Shown here one piece after another: positions 23,876 through 35,350 of a stretch of 64,000 nucleotides of DNA. Position 1 is the stretch's first letter. Every line of letters begins with the position of its first letter. The notes under the pieces are model-generated. The model saw only the letters and a list, made by a program, of their open reading frames with translations. It was not told the origin of the DNA and did no database searches. This stretch comes from Bettongia penicillata ogilbyi. Taxonomy: Eukaryota; Chordata; Mammalia; Diprotodontia; Potoroidae. A program made the position numbers and the translations under genes. The stretch lies in assembly GCA_023548195.1 (NCBI GenBank), contig JAJHZJ010000028.1, forward strand, positions 2,057,001 to 2,121,000. The letters are read 5' to 3'.

Positions 23876-23932
23876 ATTTTTATATATAAATTATGTATAT
23901 ATATACATATTTATAAATTTATATATTTATAA
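23876..23932. repeat. (TA)-rich low-complexity tract
   Basis: More than fifty bases of A and T with alternating TATA units, just before an L1 fragment. Confidence 0.9.
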
Positions 23933-23937
23933 GCAGT

Positions 23938-24405
23938 TCTTTTTGTGGTGACTGAGTTGGAAATTGAAGGGATGCCCATAATTTGGGGAATAGTTTAACA
24001 AGTTGTAGAATAAGATTGAAATGGAATAATATTGTACTATAAGAAATGACAAGCAGGATGATTTCAGAAAAACCAGGAAAGAGTTACATGAACTGATGCA
24101 TAGTAAGGTGAACAAAACCAGGAGAATATTGTACACAGCACACCATTTGATAAAGAACTGTGAATGAGCTATTCTCAGCAATGCAACGAACCAAGACAAT
24201 TCCAAAGGACTAATAAGGAAGCATACTATCCACTTCCAGAAAAAGACAGATACTATTTTAATACAGACTGAAGAAATGTTTTGTTTAATTGTACATGTAT
24301 AACCTCTATCTGATTGCTTACCATCTCAAAGTGGGGAGCAGGGTAAGGGAGGAATAGAATTTGAAACTCAAACCTTAAAAATATTCTAACATGGAATTGG
24401 GGAAA
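23938..24405 (+). mobile_element. L1 3' end (ORF2 C-terminus and 3' UTR), sense, 5'-truncated
   Basis: The text 'ggaataatattgtactataa', 'gaaatgacaagcaggatgat', 'ttcagaaaaaccaggaaaga' and 'ttacatgaactgatgcatag' is the L1 ORF2 C-terminal coding region. Reverse-complement copies lie at 27,630, 51,540 and 59,960. It continues into the 3' UTR ('caatgcaacgaaccaagaca') and dies out before the TA/GA-rich patch at 24,410-24,455. Confidence 0.85.
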
Positions 24406-24409
24406 ATTT

Positions 24410-24455
24410 ATATATACATATACATATATATATATGGAGAGAGAGAGAGAGAATA
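24410..24455. repeat. (TA)n and (GA)n simple repeats
   Basis: TATA-rich text passes into a short GAGAGA run. Confidence 0.9.
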
Positions 24456-24650
24456 TGCTCTTTTTGGAGGAGAATATATTTAATAGATCTAACCTGTTGA
24501 TAGAGTATTAAAACAATATTATGAAGGGCCAGGTGATCTAGATCTTGCAAACCTTACATGATAGTTGTGAGTTATTTGGAAAGTACAAGTCCAAGGTGAA
24601 GAAGAAATACTGTTCAGCAGTTTCACAAAGAATTCTAGGGAAAGCATTTT

Positions 24651-24668
24651 ATACATACATACATACAT

Positions 24669-24703
<35 letters not shown>
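24651..24703 (+). repeat. (ATAC)n plus (CA)n microsatellite
   Basis: Nine ATAC units are followed by about eight CA units. The overlapping frames on both strands simply translate this repeat. Confidence 0.96.
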
Positions 24704-24704
24704 A

Positions 24705-27265
24705 TGGAGTTTTTGAGCTTCTTATGTTTCTGCAGGTTGATGTACATCTTGGAGTCTTATACGGTTTCAACTTTGAAGGAGGTAAAATATTATTCTATAC
24801 TGAATACTTATATTGTACATTGAATATCACTGAAGAAGGAGATCCTGTGGCCCATGGCGGGGGTACTTTATATACCTATCTCAATAATTATGGAGAGAGG
24901 AAGATTTCTTGACTGAACTAATCAATCAGAGGTATGAATTAAGTGTGTACAGGCCCTAACTATTTCTATTGAATCAATCGATCAGATCTAAGACTTTAAT
25001 TAATTTAGAAGGAGGAAAGATCATTGGATGAAATGAAATGATGCTACATAAGATATATATTGGCATTGGTTGTGAAATCACAATCTGTGGAGCTTATATA
25101 AAAAGAACAAGTTGGTTCTGAATTGAGTATTTGGCAGCTTAGTGAAGAGCAGTTCCAGGCAAGTTACTGAGAAGGAATTGCTTGGGGGTGAGGGTAGAAA
25201 ATAGGAGAAGACATTCTATCACTTCCCATCTTCCTTGACCATAGGAAGTTCTTGTGAACTTCAAAATATCTAGATTTTGAATTTCTCATCAGTATCCTAG
25301 CAATCAGCAAGAGCTGATGGTAATTTCTGCATTAAGGTCCAAGAACAAGCTAGGCACACAAAGAAAAGCCAATTCAGGTCTAGAAAAGGAACATGGCTGA
25401 AAGTTATACTATATCTAAGGAGAACTTCTTCGGCATCCCATAAAAGGAAGAAAAGGAATTCCAACAGAAGGACTTCCAGGAACTGTGAGCCACCTCCTGT
25501 ACCCCTTTTAGGACTTCATATGGCCTAAACTTGGGTCCACTCTATGGTACTTGTGATTATGTCCCTGATTGGGGACAAAGAAATGTTTTGTACCAATTTA
25601 CTCACAGTATATATACTACCTTAGTAAATACCAATTTCTAAAAATCTAAATAAGTCTAACTGGCTAATTCAAGATCATTTGTTCATTGCTGGGAGATGCA
25701 TACCCAGGGGAACTCAGAAGCTACAGTACTAGAAAATCATCTCTAGCTTCACAGGTCCCCTAGAAGAAGTAGCATCTGTCCTCTGGGGACTCGATCTTCC
25801 AACTCAAGTGGGGATTGAGAGAGTAAACCCAAGCATGTACTACATCCATATTTGGGGAGATTCTAGGCATAAGGCAAGTTTAAGCTTTGTTTTAGACATT
25901 TTTCTCTAAAACAATTTTTTGTAAAGGAATTCAGGTGGAATTAGCAATGAACTTAAAGCATATTAAAGCTTTGTTTTAGAGATTTTTCCTAAAAGAATCC
26001 AGGTGGGATAAGTAATGAACCAGAGAATGATTCTGACCCTTTATGGGTCAGGACCCTCAGGATTAAACCTGAGTTAATGTGAGCTCAGAGTTCCTTGTGG
26101 GGTCCTCTAGATCACAAAGAATATGCCCTAAGGCACATCACTTCATGTTTTTTGTTTTGTTTTTTTACCACTGCTCACCCAGGAACTATCCTTTTCCATT
26201 CTGTCCATGCCAATGCTGACGTAAGCTTGTTCTCACAGCCTTCACTATTGCAGAGTAACAAACTTTGTAGTTTTCTCACAATGCACATTTGTACCAAGAA
26301 CATAATTTAATTAGCCAGATAGTCTCATTTCTTTGCTATCAAATTTCTTCCCACCTACTCCACCCTTCAAATGTAATAGTATAAAGCAAAAAGATCACTG
26401 TTTTGTTTGCCCTTCAGGACCAAAATTTTCCCAAGTGCACTTTAGGTGAGTAATTTAATCCCCAAATAGCTCACTATCTTTAACATATGGAATCTTGATT
26501 CAGTGTAATATAGCATCATGATTTAGCTGTTGAAATTCATGTCTTTGAGAAGGCAGGGGAAAACTAGGGAAGAGGAAGAGGTAAAAACATACATAGATAC
26601 ACACACACACACACAATTAACCAGCTTTGGATACTCTAATATTTTTATCATACACAAATTTCAACAGAATATCAGTTGATTTTAGTTGTATACTATTTGT
26701 ATCAATAACCCTAACCCTAAAACTAAATTGACGATATATATGTAGCCACATTTTCCCAAAGCCTAGTTGTTCCTAGAGTAAAACAGTGGATTTCTTGGAA
26801 TGCTGTTTTAACTTTTTCAGACCTTTGTAACTGTTTCATCTTCCAAAAGGATGACCTAGTGGCCAGTGGCCTGAATGAATGAATACCTCTTCCCAAAATG
26901 CTCAGCTTCTACTCCAGAAATAAGTAACCTAAGCACTGGAGAAGATGGCTCAATAACATCTTTTGAGCAATTAGCATGGATCAAATCAATGCATACTGCG
27001 GAAGTAATGCACACTATGGAATGATTCCAATGTCAGCAGAGACAGGGCCAACGTTACCTATTAAAATGAAGTTTTGAAACAAAAATTACAGATGCAGTGA
27101 TCAACATTCAAAGGACAATAAATCAGCCACTTAAATAAAATGCACAGAATCTGTTAAAAAGCAAAGAATGTTGCTATCTTTCAGATCTGTTTTTTCTATC
27201 AACATATAGATGACAATATTAATAAGATTTAGGTAATGTTTGTAAAGCATTTTTAAAAATATTAG
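24705..27265. other. No gene seen; mostly unique sequence
   Basis: Small frames of 60-90 codons lack any recognisable domain. A CA run lies at 26,600-26,615. Two CCCTAA units at 26,707-26,718 are too few to mean anything. Confidence 0.5.
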
Positions 27266-27267
27266 CT

Positions 27268-27345
27268 CATTTATTCAACAAATACTTATAAAGAATCTTC
27301 CTTATGCAGAGCTTTTTGCTAAACGGTGAGGGGTGATATAAAGTT
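27268..27345 (+). mobile_element. Fragment of an old 'TTTATTCAACAAATA...' repeat
   Basis: 'atttattcaacaaatactta' then 'gagctttttgctaaacggtg' matches the mammal-wide repeat also seen at 36,420 and 48,575. Confidence 0.5.
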
Positions 27346-27706
27346 TAGACAATACAGAGGCAATTTCTCTCCACCCCCCAAGTCATGCTAAGAAAGAAAA
27401 CAAAGACAAAAAAACCCTTAAGAAAAATAAAGTAAAAAAAGTATGCTTCATTTTGTATTCAGACACCATAAGTTCTTTCTTTGTGGATGGATAGCATTTG
27501 TCATCACAAGTCCTTCAGAGTTGTCTTAGATTATTGTACTGCTGAGAACAGCTAAGTCATTCACAGTTGATAATCTTACAATATTGCTGATACTTTGTAC
27601 ACAGCACATTTCACTTTGCATCAACACGTAAGTCTTTCCAGATTTTTCTGAGAGCATCCTGCTCATCATTTCTCATAGTACAATAGTATTCCATCATAAT
27701 CACATA

Positions 27707-28245
27707 TCACAACTTGTTCAGCCATCCCCCAATTGATGGACATCCATCAATTTTCAATTCTTTGCCTCCAGAAGAATTGCTATAAATATTTTTGTATATA
27801 TAGGTCATTTTCATTTTTAGCTTTTTATCTCTTTTGGAATACAGACCTAGTTGTGGCATACGCATGGTTTTATAATCCTTTGGGTATGGTTCCAAATTGT
27901 TCTAAGAAATGGTTGAATCAGTTCACAACTCCACCAACAGTACATTAATGTTTCATTTTTCCCACATCCCCTCCAACATTTGTCATTTATCTTTTTTGTC
28001 CTATTAGCCAATTTAGTAGGTATGAGATAGTACCTAAGACTTTGTTTTAATTTTCATTTCTCCAATCAATACAGTATTTTTTCATATGACTATAGATACC
28101 TTTGATTACTTCATCTGAAAACTGATCATGTCTTTTGATCATTTATCAATTGGGGAATGGCTCTTATTTTTGTAAATTTGATTCAGTTCTCTCTATGTTT
28201 GAGAAATGAGGCCTTTATCAGAGAAACGCTTCAATTTTTTTCACA
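27707..28245 (-). pseudogene. L1 ORF2 C-terminal remnant
   Basis: Minus-strand translation gives text such as PQLGLYSKRDK, IYKNIYSNSSGGKELKIDGCPS and GGWLNKL. This parallels the ORF2 C-terminus seen from the minus frame 51,551-51,748. It is the C-terminal piece only; the reverse transcriptase and endonuclease regions are missing. Confidence 0.75.
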
Positions 28246-28819
28246 GTTACTATTGCTAACTGTACTTCCCTCCATCCTACTCCCCCCACTGTTTATTCTC
28301 TCTCCTTTCACCCTGTCCCTCCTCAAGTGTTTTGTTTCAAACTACCCCCTCCTCCAACTGCCTTCCCTTCTATCACCCACTCTCCTTCTCCTCCTATTTT
28401 CCTGTAGAGTAGGATAGATTTCCATACCCAGTTGTGTGTGTGTGTATTATTCCCTTTTTGAGAATGAAAGTAAGGTTCACTCACTACCCTTTCACTTCCC
28501 CCTCTTCCCCTCCACTGTAAAAGCTTTTTCTTACCTCTTTTATATGAGATAATTTACCCCATTCTACTTCTCCCTTTCTTTTTCTCTCAGTATATTCCTA
28601 TCTCAACTCTTAATTTTATTTTTTAGATATCATCCCTTCATATTCAACTTATACCTATACCCTCTGACTATATATATTCCTTCTAACTATCCTAATAAGG
28701 AGAAAGGTCTTATGAGTTAAAAATATCATCTTCCCATGTAGGAATATAAACAGTTTAACCTTATTAAGTTCTTTATGATTTCCCTTTACTATTTTACCTT
28801 TTTTATGCTTCTGTTGAGG

Positions 28820-29770
28820 ATTGTTTTTGAAAGTCAAATTTTCTATTCAGCTGTTTTTTTTCAAGAATGCTTGAAAATTCTCTATCTCACTGAATTTCCA
28901 TTTTTTCCCCTGAAGGTTTATACTCAATTTTTCTGGGTAGGTGATTCTTGGTTGTAACCCTAGCTCCTCTGCCCTCTGAAATATCATATTCCAAGTCCTC
29001 TGATCTTGTAATGTAGAAGCTGTTAAATCTTGTATTATCCTGACTGTGACTCCATGATATCTGAATTGTTTTTTTTCTGTTTATAATATTTTCTCCTTGA
29101 CCTGGAAACTCTAGAATTTGGCTATAATATTCCTGGAAGTTTTAATCTGAGGATCTCTTTCAGGAGGTGATCTGTGGATTCTTTCAATTTCTATTTTACC
29201 ATCTGGTTATAGAATATCTGAACAGTTTTCCTTGATAACTTCCTGAAAGATGATGTCAAGGTTCTTTTTTTGATGATGGCTTTCAGGTGGTCCAATAATT
29301 TTAAAATTACCTCTTCTGGATCTATTTTCCAGGTCAGTTGTTTTCCAATGAGATATTTCACATTATCATCTATTTTTTCTTTCTTTTGATTTTGTTTTGT
29401 TGTTTCTTGATTTCTCATAAAGTCATTAGCTTCCATTTGTTCCATTCTTATTTTTAAGAAATTATTTTCTTCACTGAACTTTTGTACCTCCTGTTTCATT
29501 TGGCCAGTTCTGCTTTCTGAGGCATTCTTCTGCTCATTGATATTTTTGTACCTCTTTTACTATTTGGCCTAGTCTGTTTTTTAAAGTGTTCTTTTCTTCA
29601 GGTTTTTTTTTTTTTGGTGTCTCCTTTATCAAGTTCTTCCCTCTTTTTTTATGATTTCCTTACATCACTCCCATTTCTCTTCCCACATTTCTTTTTCTCT
29701 ACCTTTCTTACTTGATTTTCAAAATCCTTTTCAAGCTCTTCCATGGCCTGAGACCAATTCATATTTTTCT
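28820..29770 (-). pseudogene. L1/HAL1 ORF1 remnant with coiled coil
   Basis: The longest surviving frame (29,191-29,499, 102 codons) is rich in Glu, Lys, Gln and Leu with heptad-like spacing (EVQKFSEENNFLKIRMEQM), as in the ORF1p coiled coil. It runs into text resembling the RNA-binding domain (DHLKAIIKKR). Downstream text before 28,950 encodes the conserved 'PRIT-P' region in antisense. Frameshifts and stops break it. Confidence 0.7.
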
Positions 29771-30944
29771 TGGAGGCTTTGGATTTAGGAGCTTTGATTT
29801 TATTGTCTTCTGAGTGTGTGTTTTGATCTTCTTTTTCACCATTGTAACTTTTTATGGTCAGTCTTCTTTCTGTTACTTGCTCATTTTCCCAGACTATTTT
29901 TTTGACTTTTAACTCTTTGTTGAAGTAGGGCTCTGATTCCAGGGTGGAGGTGGCACTGTTTCAAGCTTCAGGGGTTTTGTGCAGCTGTTTTCACAGATAT
30001 TTCCAGGGACTTGTAAGTTTTCAGTTTTTTCAAGGTGGTATGATCTAAGGAGATGTGTCTACTACTCTCCTGGTCTGTGATCTGGTCTGTGAGTGACTAC
30101 AAGCACTTTTCTTCTGCCCTTGAACTGTGAGAAGGGTACATCCCTGCTACTGTGGCCACAAGCTCTGCTATGCTAGTGCTCCTCCTTGCCCTGGGATTGC
30201 CACCCAGGACTGTGACCTAGATCTGAGTATGGGTAAAACAACAGAGTCCTGCCTCAAAGCTAGCAAAAAGACCCCTGTAATCATCTTCTGACTAGTTCTT
30301 CAACCCCCTTACCATCTGTGGGCTGAGAGCTCTGGAAGTAGCCACTGCTGCTATAACACTCTCAAAGCCTACTCCTGGTTTGCTATGGATGCGGCTGTGC
30401 TGGCACAGCCTTTTTGGACTGTGATCCACTCTCACCCAGGTGCGACAGACCCTTCCTGCTGATCTTTCAAGATATTTTTGGCATCTATGGTCTGAGAGGT
30501 GTAGAAACTGCCACTGCTGCCAGTGATTTAGTCACCAGAGGCCTCTGCTGGGTCTGGTTATGCTAGCGCAGTCCGAGCTACACTCCTCTCTCACCCTAGT
30601 GCAAGAGACCTTTCCTGCTGACCTTCCAAGTTGTCTTGGGCTGGAACTTGGTTTCACTCCATCTTTACTGTGAGTTCCGCTGCTCTAGAATTTGTTTAGA
30701 GTGATTTTTTAAAGGTATTTGGAGGGAGAGCTCAAGTGAATCCCTGCCTTTACTCCTCCATCTTGGCTAAGCCCTATAAAGCATTTTGAAATCTTAATAA
30801 GAAAGGCATTAGGGAGGGTAGATAAGTATTTTGGTGACAAGGTGAATCACTGCCTACCTGCAGATCTTTTCATGAATTGGTCAAATAAATATCTCAATAG
30901 GAAAACTTGGATATACAACATAAGAAGACTCCAGACAGCCTGGA

Positions 30945-31290
30945 GAAGGAGAAATGCTGAGTTTGAAGACAGAAGACCTTCATTCTGATCCCAGTTCTAC
31001 TACTTTCTGCTTCTGTTTATGTTACTTATTTATATACTTATCTGTAAACTTGTTGAATCTCTCTAGTAGAACATCAATTTCCTGAGGGCAGGGACATCTC
31101 AATTCCTTATTTGTAGTCCCAGAGCCAAGAACAGTATCTGGCATATACACATATTTAATATATGCTTACTGACTGATCAATTAATTGTGTGGCCTCAGGT
31201 AAGTCATTTAACTTTTCTGGGTATTAGTTTCTTCATTTGTGAGTGAGTTGGACTAGATGACCATTAGATAGCTACTACCCAGCTCTACTT
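30945..31290 (+). mobile_element. CORE/MIR-type SINE, sense, interrupted by a LINE 3' end
   Basis: The SINE head ('cattctgatcccagttctac') at about 30,980 is followed by a LINE 3'-end fragment ('tcctgagggcagggacatct', 31,060-31,185). The SINE then resumes with 'gtgtggcctcaggtaagtca', 'gtttcttcatttgtgagtga' and 'ttggactagatgaccattag'. Confidence 0.6.
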
Positions 31291-31384
31291 AACAGTTTGA
31301 GACTGGGGCAGAGAAGAAGAGAGAGACATTGGGGAAGGGATGATCATCAGTACTTTAAGTTTCAATATCATCACAATAAAAATA

Positions 31385-31565
31385 ACAGCATCTCACATTT
31401 TTAAGATACTTTAAAGTTTGCAAAGTTCTTTCTTTTTAGGTAGAGCAAATGTTATTAACTTCATTTTATAGACTAAGAAATGGGAGGAATTGAGAACTGA
31501 TTAGCCCATAATCATATATCAAGCAAGCATCTGAGGTCAGATTTGGACCTAGGATTCCCAATTCT
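31385..31565 (-). mobile_element. CORE/MIR-type SINE, antisense
   Basis: Contains 'actttaaagtttgcaaagtt', 'cattttatagactaagaaat' and 'gaggtcagatttggacctag'. Confidence 0.7.
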
Positions 31566-31749
31566 AAGTCAGGAAAAACTGAGCTATTTTTTGATGGTGA
31601 TTCCTTTCACAAACTTTTCTGCAATACATGGTTATATGAGAATTAATTACCTAAACCTTTTATCTCTCTTCTTTTATTCACCCCTTTCCATTCTGGATCA
31701 ACCAAAACAGCCCTATGGTTTCATATAGCCTGAAGCTACACTTTCCAAG

Positions 31750-32715
31750 TGATCCACCATTTATCTGGGTCAAGTTCATAGCAAGGGCTCAAGTGACAAA
31801 AACAGGGAGTCTGAGCTGAACAAATAGGACTGAGCCCTGAATATTCCAGCTCCATTAACACACTCAAGACCCAGATCAACTAAGCTAGACAGTAAAAGTA
31901 TAGGAAAGCTCTTGGAAAAAGGAGAGACCAAGTTTGCATTCTAGAGTATTTTATGAACTCAGAAGGAGTGGAATGAAATGAAAATCCTTTAAAAATAGCT
32001 GAATGAATGTCACCTCATCCAACTACACTTGAAGAATTAATGCTACAAATGCCAATCTAAATGTACATTCTCTAGCCAATTTTCTTATGCCCACTAAAAT
32101 GCCTTCTTTTAAGAAAGTCACACAGTCTGAAATCTAGTAAATACCTATTTATTTTTGGTTCAGACCTTTTGAAGAGATGATAAAGGAAAACTATGTCAGC
32201 TGTAAAGTTTTTAAATGTCTCATTTTAGGAAAATTCATATTTTCCCCCTTTCTGACATCAACTAATGTTTTAATTATTATCCATCTGGTATCCAGACAAA
32301 CTGTTGCAAAAACCAAGAATTTACTTGGCAATGGCCACTTCTACCACCATCATCACTGAATTTCACGGTTTCTCAGTATACGTGGACCACTACTGACATG
32401 GTCTCTGTAGCCAGCCTTCATTGTTTACTTTAGGTATAGCGTCCTGTACTAGAGGTTGGTCTTCCAAACTGTGACAGAGAGTTATATTTCTTGTCCTAAA
32501 AGCTTGAGATCATCGGAGGTATGGTACTGATAGTGAAATTCTTGAGTCAGGGTTGGTAAAGGTAAGCATTTTAACAGTAAAGTTACCAAACAGAACTGGC
32601 AATACAGGGCCGCTGATGGATGCTTTCTCCTCCTCACTGGAAATGGGAGCAAACAACAAGGAAGGAGATACAGAAGCATTAACCAGTTTGGCGAACTACC
32701 AATAAATACATTCCA
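31750..32715. other. No gene seen
   Basis: Unique-looking sequence with no recognisable protein, RNA or repeat signature. Confidence 0.45.
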
Positions 32716-32718
<3 letters not shown>

Positions 32719-32773
<55 letters not shown>

Positions 32774-32845
32774 AGAGAGAGAGGGAGAGAGGGAGGGAGG
32801 GAAGGAGGGAGAGAGAGGGAATGGGAGAGAGAGGGAAAGAGCGGG
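32719..32845 (+). repeat. (GT)n plus (GA/GGGA)n compound microsatellite
   Basis: Twenty-six GT units (32,719-32,770) are followed by about 70 bases of GA and GGGA units. The frames on both strands (32,482-32,910 minus, 32,720-32,950 plus) are translations of it. Confidence 0.97.
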
Positions 32846-32849
32846 GAGA

Positions 32850-33555
32850 AAGAGTTATTTAACAAGATAAAATTATCTGGGCTACATTTTCTGGAAGAAT
32901 ATATAGGCACCTGCTATGACATCATCAGTGTCATACTCTTGATGAGGTGAAGAGCATTTCCAGGACAGGAAGGGTTTGGTTTTTTTTAAGGGTATAGGTA
33001 TCCTGGGAAAGAGTTGTTGGCAGAAATCCAGGCATTAGGAGGAGACAAAGGTTGTCATTGACCTGGCCATAGCATTCTATAATTCTGCCATCTTGTATGA
33101 AGAATGATGAAGGCTATAAGATCTGTAGGAAAAGGTTTGACTTTATCTTGTTCCTAAGACATTAGCACCCTCTTTAAGGAGAGAAGTCAACATTCTCTAG
33201 TTAGAATAAGATTAGAAGGGAAGTGGTCAGATAGAACAGCTTCAGACCCTAATCCTCAACACTAGTGACATGAATAATCTGACTGTATTTCTCTCCCAAA
33301 ATATTGGACTACCAAGGAAGTAATTGGTGGCTTTAAATAACAAAAAAAGAGCTAAGAACTTGGGAGAACTACAAAAACATAATGTTATTGGCATGTGCCT
33401 GGGCCCACAATGAAGAGCAGAAGCGCCCCATGAACATGCCAGACAACTTCAGTCCAGCGCACAGGCAGAGAACACAGGCTACCACCATAAAAGACCAAAA
33501 CTTTAAGGACAGATTGAATGACAGTCAATTTCCCTGGCATTCTCTTTATTATTAC
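32850..33555. other. No gene seen
   Basis: Unique-looking sequence. Small frames such as 33382-33567 have no recognisable content. Confidence 0.45.
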
Positions 33556-33564
33556 TCATTCATA

Positions 33565-33780
33565 TAGGGTTTTAAGATTTGCAAAGCATTTTCATCACAA
33601 CAATTCTGTGAGATAAACAGTGCAAATATTATTAACTCCATTTTACAGATGGAGAAACTGAGATTCACAACAATTAAGTGGCTTGCTATGGTCACACAGC
33701 TAGTGTCAGAAGCAAGATTTGAACCTAGGATTCTTGATATCAAATCTAGTGCTCTTTCTGTTATGATATGCTAGCTCTCA
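33565..33780 (-). mobile_element. CORE/MIR-type SINE, antisense, near full length
   Basis: Contains 'tttaagatttgcaaagcatt', 'attttacagatggagaaact', 'ggtcacacagctagtgtcag' and 'caagatttgaacctaggatt'. Confidence 0.85.
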
Positions 33781-34132
33781 TCTCAACTGAGTCTATACTA
33801 ATCTTCTGGCTTCAGTCTCCCCTCTTGAAACTATTTTCCCTCATTTCAATTCACTGGATTTTTGGAACTCCAAAGGAGCTCTTGGGCCATCCCTACAAAG
33901 GCCTTTGATTTATGCTTATTTGACTCTTGAGTTGGATTCTATTGCTCCTCCTAGGATAGGATTACCCTTCCCTTGCCCCAGTGTTTACCTAATCATTGGT
34001 CACTATTTGCCAGCCCTTCCCTAGCTAATATCTGACATCATGAAGTGGATCCCACAGATGAAGTTTCATTTCTTGTTTATCCCGTCCTTTCACACATAGA
34101 AAATACACAGGCTTAAAGAAAAGAGACATCAA

Positions 34133-34146
34133 GAATTAATTTATCC
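34133..34146. repeat. Left target-site duplication of the HAL1-like insertion
   Basis: GAATTAATTTATCC, repeated exactly at 36,181-36,194; the match extends two bases leftward into A's. Confidence 0.95.
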
Positions 34147-34506
34147 GGGGGTGGAGTCAAGATGGCGGAGTACGAAGACTCATGTATGCTAGCTCCAAAC
34201 CCACAGCCCATATATTTCCTACAAGAAGAACTCCCCACAAATTCTGGATCACTGCAAGGTGCGCAGAAACACAGTGGAAGAGATTTCCGTTCCAGAGAGC
34301 CCTGGAGAGCCATCCCCAGGGTCCGTCGCGCCCGGGAAAGCGGAGCCCACCCCTGCCCTGCCCTGGCCGGGCGACCCCAGAGGAACAGATCCAAGCAGGC
34401 TTCAGGGACGGAACCTCCAGCAGCTGAGAAGGTCCCTCCGCCCACAGACGCTACAGGTCAGTGAGAGAGACGTCTAGGCTGGCCAAGGGGGGAGCGGGGT
34501 GTCTCC

Positions 34507-35028
34507 ATGGCTTGGGCCCCTCTGGAGGAAGTGATGGAGGCAGAGGCAGGGGCAGGAAGTGGCGGAGGCAGAGGCAGGGGCAGCAGCAGGCAGAACTTCA
34601 GGTCTCTGCATAAACCCCCTGAGGGAGCTGAGCCTGGGAGGCGGCCCTGCCCCCACCAAAAAAAAAGCCTAGACATCATCTTTTATGAAATTATCAAGGA
34701 AAACTGCCCTGACATTCCAGAACCAGAGGGCAAAATAAGTATTGAAGGAATCCATCGATCACCACCTGAAAGAGATGCAAAAAGAGAAACTCCTAGGAAC
34801 ATTGTGGCCAAATTCCAGAACTCCCAGCTCAAGGAGAAAATATTGCAAGCAGCTAGAAAGAAACAATTCCAGTATTGTGGAAATACAATCAGGATAAATC
34901 AAGATCTAGCAGCTTCTACATTAAGGGATCAAAGGGCATGGAATAGGATATTCCAGAAGTCAAAGGAATTAGGACTCAAACCAAGAATCACCTACCCAGC
35001 AAAACAGAGTATAATACTTCAGGGGTAA
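34507..35028 (+). pseudogene. ORF1-derived reading frame fused to 5' leader (RNA-binding half only)
   Basis: The frame is 173 codons. The first 54 or so residues are Gly/Arg/Pro-rich and come from the 5' UTR. From KKSLDIIFYEI onward it matches the second half of L1 ORF1p: IHRSPPERDAKR, RNIVAKF, LKEKILQAARKK, then ITYPAKQSI. This covers most of the RNA-recognition fold and the start of the C-terminal domain. The coiled-coil half is absent; the joint lies at an A run (34,660-34,668). A TAA at 35,026-35,028 stops it within the C-terminal domain. Recognisable text continues beyond (WSFNETEDFQAFLMKRPEL), so this looks like a single nonsense mutation. Without the coiled coil it should not form normal ORF1p trimers. 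Confidence 0.8.
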
Positions 35029-35253
35029 ATATGGTCTTTCAATGAAACAGAGGACTTTCAAGCATTCTTGATGAAAAGACCAGAGCTGAAAAGAAAATTT
35101 GACTTTCAAACACAAGAATGAGAAGAAGCATGAAAAAGTAAACAGCAAAGAGAAGTCATAAGGGACTTACCAAAAGTGAATGTTTACATTCCTACATGGA
35201 AAGACAATATTTGTAACTCTTAAAATTTTTCAGTATCTGGGTAGTTGGTGGGA

Positions 35254-35254
<1 letters not shown>

Positions 35255-35297
<43 letters not shown>

Positions 35298-35350
35298 ACA
35301 CGTGTGCACGCACACACACATACACACATGCATGCACATACAGAGACAGA
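35255..35350 (+). repeat. (CA)n microsatellite inside the HAL1-like element
   Basis: About twenty CA units (35,255-35,295), then degenerate CA/TACA text. Frames on both strands across it are artefacts. Confidence 0.96.

Larger units (their letters stand above)
27375..30775 (-). mobile_element. HAL1-like element (5' UTR, ORF1, GA-rich region) joined to an L1 3' end, antisense
   Basis: Read on the minus strand the order is: an L1-type 5' start with 'agccaagatggaggagtaaa' (30,755-30,775); about 1 kb of 5' UTR; broken ORF1 (about 29,770 to 28,820); a short linker; a G/A-rich non-coding block (about 28,700-28,260); then, with no reverse-transcriptase region, the L1 ORF2 C-terminal portion (28,245-27,630) and 3' UTR to about 27,375. 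Roughly 3 kb of ORF2 is absent. The plus-strand element at 34,147-36,180 shares the same plan up to the GA-rich block. Many substitutions make this the older copy. The target-site duplication is not clear. Confidence 0.8.

Noticed and set aside
26703..26720. Telomere-like CCCTAA units
   Set aside because: Only two units are present, too few to be more than chance.
32482..32950. Cys/Val- and His/Thr-rich frames of 76-142 codons
   Set aside because: They are translations of a GT/GA compound microsatellite on both strands.
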